Assembly (NCBI RefSeq): GCF_900343155.1
Contig: NZ_OUNG01000002.1
Location: forward strand, 310,001 to 374,000
DNA length: 64,000 nt
Reading direction: 5' to 3'
Origin: Lactimicrobium massiliense
Lineage (GTDB): Bacteria; Bacillota_I; Bacilli_A; Erysipelotrichales; Erysipelotrichaceae
Every line of letters starts with the position of its first letter. Positions within the stretch are counted from its first letter, which is position 1. Both the position numbers and the translations under genes were made by a program. A model generated the notes under the pieces. That model worked only from the letters and a program-made list of their open reading frames with translations. It had not been told where the DNA came from and did no database searches. Of this stretch, positions 33,220 to 40,851 are shown one piece after another.

Positions 33220-33765
33220 TCAGGATTGATCCGCTGTGTGTTTCGGTGTTCGTCTGACAACAGATACAGCGGTCAGGTCGATGATGATTCCGAATACGAT
33301 AGATGTCAGTACATCAGATGGAAAATGGACAAACAGATACAGTCTTGAGAAACTGATCAGGATGGCAAGAGGAATGGCAGCCCAGCCAAACCTGTGATTG
33401 GCACATGTAATGATCACGGCACTGATGACCGCTGTAAGGGTATGGCCGGATGGAAAGGAATAATCTTTTGGCATATGAATGAGCAGATTTACATTTTCGA
33501 TCCAGCATGGTCTGGGTCTTGCGATGATATTCTTCAGAATGACATCACAGGTAAGGTTTCCACAGAGAATTCCTGCCATCAATGCAATGCCGTATTTCCG
33601 GTATTTCTTTGAGGCAAACAGAAGGACAGCCGCCAGTAACCAGATCAGGCTGCCATTGCCAAGCATCGTGATTTTGGGCATTAGAAAATCCAGTAAGGGA
33701 CAGCGCAAATAGTGCTGGATGAAGTGCAGAATCATCCAGTCTGTGTTTTGAATCCATGTAAGCAT
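33220..33765 (-). CDS. PAP2-family phosphatase
   Basis: 181 residues from ATG 33765 (MLTWIQNTDWMILHF); five to six membrane helices. PAP2 motifs: KNIIARPRPCW (KxxxxxxRP), FPSGHTLTAV (PSGH) and SRLYLFVHFPSDVLTS (SRxxxxxHxxxD). It dephosphorylates undecaprenyl pyrophosphate or phosphatidic acid on the outer face of the membrane. A -10 TACAAT (plus-strand 33781-33786) lies 15 nt upstream with no SD, so the leader is about 8 nt, close to leaderless. It may also be read from the MATE operon 70 bp upstream. Confidence 0.92.
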   Translation of the reverse strand: MLTWIQNTDWMILHFIQHYLRCPLLDFLMPKITMLGNGSLIWLLAAVLLFASKKYRKYGIALMAGILCGNLTCDVILKNIIARPRPCWIENVNLLIHMPKDYSFPSGHTLTAVISAVIITCANHRFGWAAIPLAILISFSRLYLFVHFPSDVLTSIVFGIIIDLTAVSVVRRTPKHTADQS

Positions 33766-33834
33766 GATATTACCGGTATTATTGTAGCGGATTGGCAAAG
33801 AAAAGCCTGATGGATATGCATCAGGCTGGATCAA

Positions 33835-34410
33835 TCAGTACAGCTGGGTGAGGATGTCGACACACTTGTCAATGCCAAGTCTGCCAGAGTCCAGGCAGAT
33901 ATCATAGTTCTGGGCATGGCCCCACTTCATGTCGGTATAGAAGCGGTGATAGGCTGCTCTGCGCTTATCCTTGTCTTTGAGTCTTTGCTCAGGAGATTCC
34001 GGACGCTCGCCATATTCCTTGACAATGCGCTCTGCCCGCTTTTCCATGCTGGCATGGATGAAGACAGTCAGGCAGTCTTCCTTGTCTTTCAGGACATAGT
34101 CGGCACATCTGCCGACAATGACACATGGTGATTTCTCGGCCAGATCGAGAATGACCTTGCACTGGATCTGCCAGATGAGATCCTGGTTGGTCGGGCCTGC
34201 CTGGCGGTTGGCCAGGACGGCACCCAGCCAGCCGCCAGGTGTGTCTTCGCTGTCCTCTTTGAGATAGCTTTCGGCATAGCCGCTTTCTGCCGCAATCTTC
34301 TGAATGATCTCGGCATCATAGCAGGGAATGTTCAGCTTTTTTGCGGTCAGTCTGCCAATGGTGCGGCCGCCGCTGCCAAATTCACGGCTGATGGTAATGA
34401 TTCTGTTCAT
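33835..34410 (-). CDS. Cytidylate-kinase-like protein
   Basis: 191 residues. P-loop variant REFGSGGRTIGRL (residues 9-21) and the LID-like region (RDADYV equivalent GRCADYVL, then KRAERIVKEYGE, KDKDKRRAAYHRFY) place it in the cytidylate-kinase-like family (AAK_CMK-like), separate from the core Cmk. The ATG overlaps the MATE stop by 4 bp (ATGA), indicating tight co-translation. The substrate is probably a nucleoside monophosphate, but this subfamily is uncharacterised. Confidence 0.86.
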   Translation of the reverse strand: MNRIITISREFGSGGRTIGRLTAKKLNIPCYDAEIIQKIAAESGYAESYLKEDSEDTPGGWLGAVLANRQAGPTNQDLIWQIQCKVILDLAEKSPCVIVGRCADYVLKDKEDCLTVFIHASMEKRAERIVKEYGERPESPEQRLKDKDKRRAAYHRFYTDMKWGHAQNYDICLDSGRLGIDKCVDILTQLY

Positions 34411-35813
34411 GCAATTTTCTCCTTTCTATCAAGTTCTCTGTATGTCTGTATGATAATACATAATGCGACGATAAACGTAAGAATATCGGCTGCCGGGAAG
34501 GAATACAGCAGACCGTTCAGCTGGAACTTCAGCGGCAGCAGGATTGGCAGGGAGACACCAAGTACAATTTCTCTGACCATGGAAATGATGGTGGATTCCA
34601 CCGGCTTGCCCATCGCCTGCAGGAAGATGAAGGAACCTTTGTTTACGGTTGCCAGCGGCATCATGCAGAGGTATATGCGGAAACATCTGATGGCAAAGTC
34701 GCGGTAGTATTCGCTTTCGTTCCTTGCACCAAACAGATTGATGATATTGGCAGGGAAGACTTCGACGATGACAAGGGCTGCCAGACCGATCAGGAATTCT
34801 GCTGTCAGCAGATAGGAGAAGAATTTCTTTGCACGGTCATTGCGCTTGGCACCGATGTTATAGCCAACCACCGGAATACAGCCTGCCGCAAGGCCGACGG
34901 CAATGGAAATGACAATCTGGAAGAATTTCATGACAATGCCAAGAACTGCCAGCGGGATCTGGGCATACTGTTCCTGGGAGAAGATCGGATCCAGGGCGCC
35001 GTATTTTGTGCATACATTCTGGACAACGGCCATGGAAACAACGAGTGAAATCTGGGACAGGAAACTTGTGATGCCAAGCGACAGGAATTTCTTCATCAGG
35101 CTTCCCCAAAGGCCGAAGCTGTTTTTATGCAGCTGAATGGCTTTCATGTGGAATAGGTACCAGATGGAAAGAATGGCTGTCAGGATCTGACCCATGACGG
35201 TGGCAATGGCAGCACCGGCCATGCCCATGTGCATCGGGAAGATGAAAACAGGATCCAGGATGATGTTGGCTATCGCACCAGCCAGAGTGGCTGCCATGGC
35301 AAAGTTGGGGGAGCCATCTGAACGGATAATGGAGTTAACGGCCTGACCGAACATGTAGAAGGGGATGCCAAGCGTGATCCAGAAGAAGTATTCTTTGGCA
35401 TTCCTGAATGTGTCTGCGTTGACTCTGCCGCCAAACAATGTCAGTAACGGTTCCTGCAGAATCAGATAGAGGGCTGTGAGAATGATGCTGGCAATGATGC
35501 AGAGTACAATGGCATTGCCTACCGTTTTGTGGGCACGTTCCTGTTCACCGGCACCAAGTGAGATGCTGACATAGGCGCAGGCACCGTCACCGATCATGAC
35601 GGCAATGGCCAGGGCAACAATAGTCAGTGGAAAGACAACTGTATTGGCAGCGTTGCCGTAGGAGCTAAGGTAGCTCGCATTGGCAATGAAGATCTGGTCA
35701 ACAATGTTGTAGAGGGCTGCAACCAGCAGTGAAATGATGCAGGGGACAGAGAACTTCCGCATCAGTCTGCCGACGCTCTCTGTCTCCATGAAGGCATTTG
35801 TTTTTTCTTCCAT
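34407..35813 (-). CDS. MATE-family efflux transporter
   Basis: 468 residues from ATG 35813 (MEEKTNAFMETESVG), with SD AAAGGGG; the frame extends further upstream into the leader. Twelve predicted helices; the MATE repeat GRLMRKFSVPCIISLL at the start and LSLGITSFLSQISLVVS at the half-way point are typical of DinF/NorM-like MATE proteins. It exports cationic drugs or metabolites using Na+ or H+. Its mRNA leader carries an intrinsic terminator before the start (35845-35881), suggesting attenuation. Followed at 4-bp overlap by the cytidylate-kinase-like gene. Confidence 0.93.
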   Translation of the reverse strand: MEEKTNAFMETESVGRLMRKFSVPCIISLLVAALYNIVDQIFIANASYLSSYGNAANTVVFPLTIVALAIAVMIGDGACAYVSISLGAGEQERAHKTVGNAIVLCIIASIILTALYLILQEPLLTLFGGRVNADTFRNAKEYFFWITLGIPFYMFGQAVNSIIRSDGSPNFAMAATLAGAIANIILDPVFIFPMHMGMAGAAIATVMGQILTAILSIWYLFHMKAIQLHKNSFGLWGSLMKKFLSLGITSFLSQISLVVSMAVVQNVCTKYGALDPIFSQEQYAQIPLAVLGIVMKFFQIVISIAVGLAAGCIPVVGYNIGAKRNDRAKKFFSYLLTAEFLIGLAALVIVEVFPANIINLFGARNESEYYRDFAIRCFRIYLCMMPLATVNKGSFIFLQAMGKPVESTIISMVREIVLGVSLPILLPLKFQLNGLLYSFPAADILTFIVALCIIIQTYRELDRKEKIA

Positions 35814-35844
35814 GTATGAATATCCCCTTTCATACCAGACCGAT

Positions 35845-35940
35845 AAAAAAATACAGTGAACGCAAAATGCGCACACTGTATCGTGACAGCCAATGGGCTT
35901 GTTTCGTATCGTGTCTGATAACATTCTGGAGTTTCGCGCC
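35845..35940 (-). promoter_or_regulatory. Structured leader with terminator upstream of the MATE gene
   Basis: On the minus strand: hairpin CTGGTTTT/AAACTCCAG (plus 35927-35950), small hairpin AGCC-CATT-GGCT (35889-35900), direct repeat CACGATAC twice, and an intrinsic terminator ACAGTG/CACTGT with T-run (35845-35880) about 30 nt before the start codon. I could not match it to a riboswitch class I know (purine, guanidine-I, preQ1 and TPP cores are absent). Either an attenuator or the terminator of a short upstream RNA. Confidence 0.5.
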
Positions 35941-36027
35941 AAAACCAGTTTTTGTCAAGCTCGAAAATGGCTGCATCATGGCACAAAAAGTACGGTATGA
36001 TGCAATAAGAAAACAGGAGTGATTGAC

Positions 36028-37506
36028 ATGAAGCAGCGGATGATCATAACAACAGACATGGAATGCGATGACATGAATTCTTTGATTCATTTATGTCTGT
36101 ATCTCAATGAAGTGGATCTGGAAGGTGTGATCTACACATCTTCCCAGTTTCATTTCAATGGTGACGGCATTCATACACAGGGTGAAATACAGCCTGATTA
36201 TCTGTGCGCAGGCGAAGCTGCCTGGAAGAGAAATCCCAGACTGCCAGGACCGGATCCTGATGCGGCGAAGCTGAAATCCTATCGGCCTTTTGAAACTGGC
36301 TGGATCGAGCATCTCTGGCAGAATGAATATGCACAGTGCCTGCCGTATTTACGGGAGAATGCATCGGGATACCCAACCGTGGAAGAGCTGATGAAGATCA
36401 CATGTTATGGCAATACTGCCTTTGAGGGTGATGTCAGCCAGGAAACCGATGGTTCCCGGCTGATTGCAGCAGCGATCAAGAAGGATGATGAAAGACCGCT
36501 GTATTTGTGTTCCTGGGGTGGCGCCAATACGATTGTGCGTGCACTGATGCGTATTGCCAATACGTATCAAGGCACAGACAAATGGGCTGAAATCCAGCAG
36601 TATGTCACAGACAAAGTCAGAATCTTTGGCATCATGGATGGTGTTGGCCAGGATAAGACATGGCTGAAATATGGCAGGCCCTTGTTTCCAAAGCTGAAAC
36701 TGCTGCGGTCTGAAGATATCTATGGCAGCTACTTTGCCTCAAAGAATGCACCGGCTGATTGCCGGTACATGTTTAATCCAGAATGGCTGAATAAATATAT
36801 CAAGCACTGCGGCAGTCCATTAGGAGAAAAGTATGGCCTGATGGGTGATGGCATCTATTACAAAGGAGAGCCGGATGATTATCAGTTTGGCCTGCATCCA
36901 TACATTGACTGGCATTTTCCACAATTGCCGCCGGTGTCCTTTGAAAAGGATGAATTTCTTGGTGAAGGTGACAGCAACACCTATATTCCTTTATTAAATA
37001 CTGGTTTAAGAGGACTGGAAGATGGCAGTTATGGCACATTGATTGGCAGGCTTTACCAGGATGGTACAAAGCTGAACAAGACAGATGATATATATTCCGG
37101 AGAAGCAGGCTGTGACAGTTCCTTCATCAAGGCATATCAGGAAGAATTTGCGGTACGCATGCAATGGACACATATGCATAAAGATCAGTGTACACATGCC
37201 CCGGCTGTGAAACTGGAACAGGATGATTTTACGGCAAAGCCAGGTGAAACAATTTCTCTTTTTGCAGTTGTACAGGATCCTGATGGCAGAGGCTTGCACT
37301 ATGGCTGGCGGCTGTATCATGCCGGTACAACATATCATGGCACCATGAAAGAACTGCGCGTCTTTGATCCGCTGTCACTGCATACATGCTTTACGATTCC
37401 AGAAGATGCTGTCAAAGACGATCAGTTCATCTTCCTGCTGGTGGTACGCAATGATACAGGGCTTCCCATTACCAGATATGGTGAAGCAGTGATTCACATC
37501 ATATAA
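36028..37506 (+). CDS. DUF1593 nucleoside-hydrolase-like protein
   Basis: 492 residues from ATG 36028 (MKQRMIITTDMECDD), with SD ACAGGAG. The IITTDMECDDMNSL opening has the Asp cluster used for calcium binding in nucleoside hydrolases, and LYLCSWGGANTIVRAL is the conserved family motif (about residues 162-177). A C-terminal beta domain (about 390-490, KPGETISLFAVVQDPDGRGLHYGWRLY) is the usual DUF1593 appendix. There is no signal peptide, so it is cytoplasmic. Role unknown; it may cleave a glycosidic bond of a nucleoside or pectic-type substrate. Its 3' end coincides with the promoter of small RNA 3. Confidence 0.85.
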   Translation: MKQRMIITTDMECDDMNSLIHLCLYLNEVDLEGVIYTSSQFHFNGDGIHTQGEIQPDYLCAGEAAWKRNPRLPGPDPDAAKLKSYRPFETGWIEHLWQNEYAQCLPYLRENASGYPTVEELMKITCYGNTAFEGDVSQETDGSRLIAAAIKKDDERPLYLCSWGGANTIVRALMRIANTYQGTDKWAEIQQYVTDKVRIFGIMDGVGQDKTWLKYGRPLFPKLKLLRSEDIYGSYFASKNAPADCRYMFNPEWLNKYIKHCGSPLGEKYGLMGDGIYYKGEPDDYQFGLHPYIDWHFPQLPPVSFEKDEFLGEGDSNTYIPLLNTGLRGLEDGSYGTLIGRLYQDGTKLNKTDDIYSGEAGCDSSFIKAYQEEFAVRMQWTHMHKDQCTHAPAVKLEQDDFTAKPGETISLFAVVQDPDGRGLHYGWRLYHAGTTYHGTMKELRVFDPLSLHTCFTIPEDAVKDDQFIFLLVVRNDTGLPITRYGEAVIHII

Positions 37507-37513
37507 TGATCAA

Positions 37514-37598
37514 AAAAAACAGACTGCCTATCCCTCACAAAGATCAGCAGTCTATGAATCTAACGGAGGACCAGCCGTCATCGGTGGTCCTTTTCCGT
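37514..37598 (+). ncRNA. Candidate small RNA 3 with CUAUCCCU loop
   Basis: A -10 TATAAT (37502-37507) overlaps the DUF1593 stop codon. About 7 nt later starts a stretch with hairpin AGACTGC/GCAGTCT (37521-37553) whose loop carries CTATCCCTC, then a terminator hairpin AGGACCA/TGGTCCT (37567-37591, with outer AACGGA/TCCGTT) and TTTT. The shared CTATCCC with candidates 1 and 2 is the reason to call it. It could simply be the DUF1593 terminator region. Confidence 0.4.
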
Positions 37599-37599
37599 T

Positions 37600-37744
37600 A
37601 TCATGTTAATGCATCAATAGGTCTGAGCAAGGCCATCAGCTGCCCTGCACATCCTTGGATTACTTCTTCAATGCCAGGCCGTCATGGAAGGCTTTTCCAA
37701 CAACCGGTCCAATGACATGGTATGTACTTGTCCCCATGTGAAGC
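37600..37744. other. Unexplained gene-free stretch next to the tnpB element
   Basis: No gene. A minus-strand open stretch ends ...HDGLALKK-stop (stop codon at 37660-37662) and is too short to assign; it may be a remnant of the gene interrupted by the IS200/IS605 element. Confidence 0.3.
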
Positions 37745-37960
37745 TCCCCGCCTAAGTCCTCGCTTACGTCCGGACTATAGATGGGGCTTCCAAAAGCTTG
37801 TGTGCTTTCAGACTTTCGCCTCCTTCAGATACGGTTGCAGCACAGTATAGCTTGCTGACGCTTGCTATACTCATCTGCACTAACTTTTGGGAGACTTATG
37901 TGCAGAACAATCAGCTGACTGCTGTACCTATTGCAGTGTTTAACTGCCATAGATCAGCTA
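37745..37960 (-). ncRNA. Predicted omega RNA / right end of IS605-like element 1
   Basis: Minus strand downstream of and overlapping the tnpB 3' end: hairpin TATAGCAAGCG/AGCAAGCTATA-like stem (about 37849-37874) and a strong nested stem AGCCCC...GGGGAGCT enclosing AGTCC/GGACT (37738-37790). This is where the omega RNA scaffold and right-end hairpin of IS200/IS605 elements lie; the guide would start within a few bases left of 37745. Boundaries are estimates. Confidence 0.5.
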
Positions 37961-39296
37961 ATGTTCTGGAGCTTCCACTGCCCAGATCAGGAACTTCTGC
38001 CTGTATCTGGGGTAATGCTTTCAACAGTTCGCGAATAAAATATCGTGCTCCAATGTTGTATGACGCATTGAGATCACAATTGTACAGCTTTCCATTCATG
38101 AACTGACAAATGTCATAAGGAACTCTTTCTTCCATCCTGCCTTTATAGATGGAATGACGAATCATGGATTCTGTTTTTTCAGAACGCGGTACATCGCTGC
38201 CGCGTTTTACAATGCCAGAACCATCATACGCAAGCTTACTTGTATTCCATGCACAGACGCGCGATATCCGCATGCCATAACGATGCGCTAAGCGTTCAGC
38301 CGTATTCTGCACATCACGATGTTTCCACATGACAAGCTTCTGTTTCTTTGAGCCTTTCTTCTTACCCGCCGTGTTCAGATGCTCAAATACAATTGTGTGG
38401 CATTCATTTGCCATGGCATAGTCCACAATTGCATTGGCAATCAGGCGGGCATGGTTCAGGTTTCTCCGCTTTGCCAGATTCCAGAGTCTGCCGCTGTCAT
38501 GAGAGCCGTGATAGCGCTGGAAATCAGATACGCGGTGCAGCGCATTGGATACAGAGTCTTTTTCTCTGCCAAAGTTAATAAACTTCCTTGACAGGACAGT
38601 TCCCTTAGAATCCAACACACTGCACACGGCATCTGTACCAACGCCAAGATCTACCGCACATATCTTCTGTTCAAAGATCGGCGTGTCATGCAGTCTGACA
38701 TTCTCCTGAATCGTAAAGCGAAGCTGATCGTGTCCATGTTTCTTTTCAATGACGGGTGCGGACAGCTTTGCGTTATGCAGACGCTTTCTGCTGTTCAGAT
38801 ACCTGATATCTGTCTTGGAAAGACGGATTTCTCTCCATACCCAGTCATTGTTAACATAAACCTTTATCTGAGCAGTGCGGCCAAGCTGATCCCAGGCAAA
38901 CATATTGCCATTAAAGAAACACGGCATGAGATGGTCACACGTATCGATCTGCGGCATAACGCCTTCACATTCATTTTTTATCCATTGCTCGAAAAGTTTG
39001 AAATACGCGGTTACTTTGCCAATGGCATCCGCAATCGCAGCTCTTCTCAGATAAACAGGGAACTTATAAAACCGGTCATCGAAGTTATACACTGCCTGGT
39101 TGTTCTTATTGCTGTGGATCAGGCATTCAATAAGGCGCACTCTGCCTTTGCTATAAGAGATCGGTTCAACAGCGTCCCAGTTTACGCGGACTACAGGTAT
39201 CAGATATTTAACAGCAGAAGCGTAATACGCGCTTGTGTTCTTAATTGCTGATTCACTGCCTTTGAAATGTAATCCGTAACTTGACGTCAGTATCAT
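37911..39296 (-). CDS. tnpB: TnpB RNA-guided nuclease (IS200/IS605 type), element 1
   Basis: 461 residues from ATG 39296 (MILTSSYGLHFKG) with SD GGAGG; -10 TATAAT at plus-strand 39313-39318. RuvC-like residues: Asp in AVDLGVGTDAV, Glu in FEHLNTAGKKKG, Asp in NCDLNASYNIGARY. The zinc-finger region lacks the usual four cysteines (CAWNTSKLAYDGSG, CQFMNGKLYNC), a variant seen in other Firmicute TnpBs. Guided by omega RNA it cleaves DNA next to a TAM. Its partner tnpA is truncated, so this copy is not self-mobile but could still act in trans. Confidence 0.9.
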   Translation of the reverse strand: MILTSSYGLHFKGSESAIKNTSAYYASAVKYLIPVVRVNWDAVEPISYSKGRVRLIECLIHSNKNNQAVYNFDDRFYKFPVYLRRAAIADAIGKVTAYFKLFEQWIKNECEGVMPQIDTCDHLMPCFFNGNMFAWDQLGRTAQIKVYVNNDWVWREIRLSKTDIRYLNSRKRLHNAKLSAPVIEKKHGHDQLRFTIQENVRLHDTPIFEQKICAVDLGVGTDAVCSVLDSKGTVLSRKFINFGREKDSVSNALHRVSDFQRYHGSHDSGRLWNLAKRRNLNHARLIANAIVDYAMANECHTIVFEHLNTAGKKKGSKKQKLVMWKHRDVQNTAERLAHRYGMRISRVCAWNTSKLAYDGSGIVKRGSDVPRSEKTESMIRHSIYKGRMEERVPYDICQFMNGKLYNCDLNASYNIGARYFIRELLKALPQIQAEVPDLGSGSSRTLADLWQLNTAIGTAVS

Positions 39297-39357
39297 ATGT
39301 TCCTCCATAGATATTATAACATATTCAGTGGTACAACATTCATAGAGGTGAAGCGCT

Positions 39358-39453
39358 ATGCAATATAGTAATGGATATTACACAAATCTGCATGCGGTGT
39401 ACAGATTGCAGTATCACTTAGTGGTTTGTACAAAATACAGGTATCCTGTATGA
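39358..39453 (+). pseudogene. Truncated tnpA (Y1 transposase) remnant, element 1
   Basis: ATG 39358 with SD AGAGGTG opens 31 codons (MQYSNGYYTNLHAVYRLQYH, then LVVCTKYRYPV and TGA). This is the N-terminus of an IS200-type TnpA (HxVYxLxYHxVxxTKYR); the HUH and Tyr regions are gone. 11 bp after its stop the 3' end of the lipoprotein gene begins, so a deletion joined the two. Divergent from tnpB, as in IS605. Confidence 0.85.
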
Positions 39454-39464
39454 GTAGATGGCAT

Positions 39465-40217
39465 TTACTGCTTTATCACAAAGATCGATACAGTATTGTT
39501 TTGATCTGGCTGAATCGGCTCTGTTGCAAAACTGAAACTGCCGCGGAACGACCAGCCGTCTGGTGCCTGTGTGACCTGCAGGGGACCCACACAGACTGTA
39601 TTGCCATAAACAGTGAATGTCTGGACGCCTGCAGGAAATGACGTATCCACACTGGCCTGACCAACTTTGACATCCTTGTTGTCATAGTCATAGAACGCAA
39701 AGGTGATTGTGCCTGTGGATGCCTGTATTTCCACATCTGTATAAGCAGAATCCTGATTCTGGTCATTTGTGGCACCGATATGTATGTGGATGGGATCAGA
39801 ACCGACCATGTCATTAGGCCATGTGCTTTCATCGGTTGCAAAGGTAAACGATGGATCGCTTGTCAGAAAGTCTGCTCTGCCCCAGGAAATATCATACTGG
39901 GATGCGTTGGCTACAGGCTGCCATTGGATTGTGATCTGATCATCCGAGGCACTGACATCTGTGATGACAGGCGTTGATAAAACGTGTGTGCCGCCGTCTG
40001 CGACCTCTTTGCTGGACCAGCTTTTGATGAGACTGGATGATACCGCAGTTTGTGATGGAAAGGCAGACGGAGCTGGCGTTGGTGAAACGGCTGCTGCAGA
40101 TGAAGAGGGTGAGACAGAAGGAACAGCAGATGGGGAAGAGGAAGAAGCAGTGGATTTACAGCCGCAAAGAGCACTGATACAGGCGGCTGCCATGATGATC
40201 TGTATTCTTGTATGCAT
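39465..40217 (-). CDS. Lipoprotein with Ser/Pro linker and beta-sandwich domain
   Basis: 250 residues. Lipobox ISALCGC near residue 18-20; a Ser/Pro/Ala-rich linker (about 21-65) spans the cell wall. The rest has a fibronectin-III-like start (VITDVSASDDQITIQWQPVANASQYDISW) and a beta-rich end (VCVGPLQVT, WSFRGSFSF). Surface-anchored protein, probably ligand-binding; no catalytic motif. ATG 40217 has SD AGGAGA. Its 3' end lies at the deletion joint with the tnpA remnant, but the stop codon is intact and the C-terminus looks natural. Confidence 0.72.
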   Translation of the reverse strand: MHTRIQIIMAAACISALCGCKSTASSSSPSAVPSVSPSSSAAAVSPTPAPSAFPSQTAVSSSLIKSWSSKEVADGGTHVLSTPVITDVSASDDQITIQWQPVANASQYDISWGRADFLTSDPSFTFATDESTWPNDMVGSDPIHIHIGATNDQNQDSAYTDVEIQASTGTITFAFYDYDNKDVKVGQASVDTSFPAGVQTFTVYGNTVCVGPLQVTQAPDGWSFRGSFSFATEPIQPDQNNTVSIFVIKQ

Positions 40218-40247
40218 AGGATCTCCTGCCTTCAGTCTAGACCAGAT

Positions 40248-40604
40248 TTAGCAATACTTCAAATCACTGCAGATCTTCCTAGTAATTATGGCAGTAAGAT
40301 CAGTGCACCTGCTGATCCAAATGTGCAGGGATATACCTTTACCAGCTGGTATACAGATTCTGCCTGCACACAGAAATATGATCTCTCCCATACTGTAACA
40401 GAGAATCTGACTCTGTATGCAGGATGGGAAACATCAGCCGCTTCTAATGTTTCATCTTCGAATGCGGACAGTAACAGAATCAGTCCGCAGACAGGTGTTG
40501 AGGCAATACTGACAGGAGTGTATGTTATGTTTGGTGGGTCGCTGGCTATGCTTGGTGCAACTATTGTCTCTTCTCTGTTTATCCGCAGGAAATTTCCTCG
40601 TTAA
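40248..40604 (+). pseudogene. C-terminal remnant of a sortase-anchored surface protein (InlB B-repeat)
   Basis: An open frame whose N-terminal part is missing: it holds one InlB B-repeat/Flg_new unit (VQGYTFTSWYTDSACTQKYD, then LTLYAGWE), a Ser/Asn linker, and a cell-wall sorting tail with SPQTG, a hydrophobic helix (GGSLAMLGATIVSSLF) and basic RRKFPR. No start codon or SD belongs to it; the frame begins in the leader of the divergent lipoprotein gene. It is therefore the 3' end of a large adhesin-like gene that was deleted. The left boundary is approximate. Confidence 0.75.
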
Positions 40605-40837
40605 GTTAGATAATTCAGAAACCAGATAACAGCTTGCATGCATAGAGCAGAAGTGGCTGCAACGCCAAGATTCTTTGACTTAACTATGTCAAATCATCTT
40701 ATTCGTTACAGCCCCTTTGAGAAATTCTATTCAAAGCAAACTGTCAAAGTCCCGTTAAATAATGCGTAACAGCGTGCCTTTCCGGAGGAAGGATACATGC
40801 TGTGAGCATCATGCATTTCCTCACCTATTCTTCCATA

Positions 40838-40851
40838 TATAATGTAGTTCA
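40838..40851 (+). promoter_or_regulatory. -10 giving a leaderless start (metallophosphoesterase gene)
   Basis: TATAAT at 40838-40843, 7-nt gap, ATG 40851; no SD. The 230 bp upstream hold only an imperfect inverted repeat TTTGAC/GTCAAA (40676-40695) and no gene. Confidence 0.6.

Noticed and set aside
35881-35940. Guanidine-I, purine or preQ1 riboswitch before the MATE gene
   Set aside because: Core motifs of these classes were not found on the minus strand.
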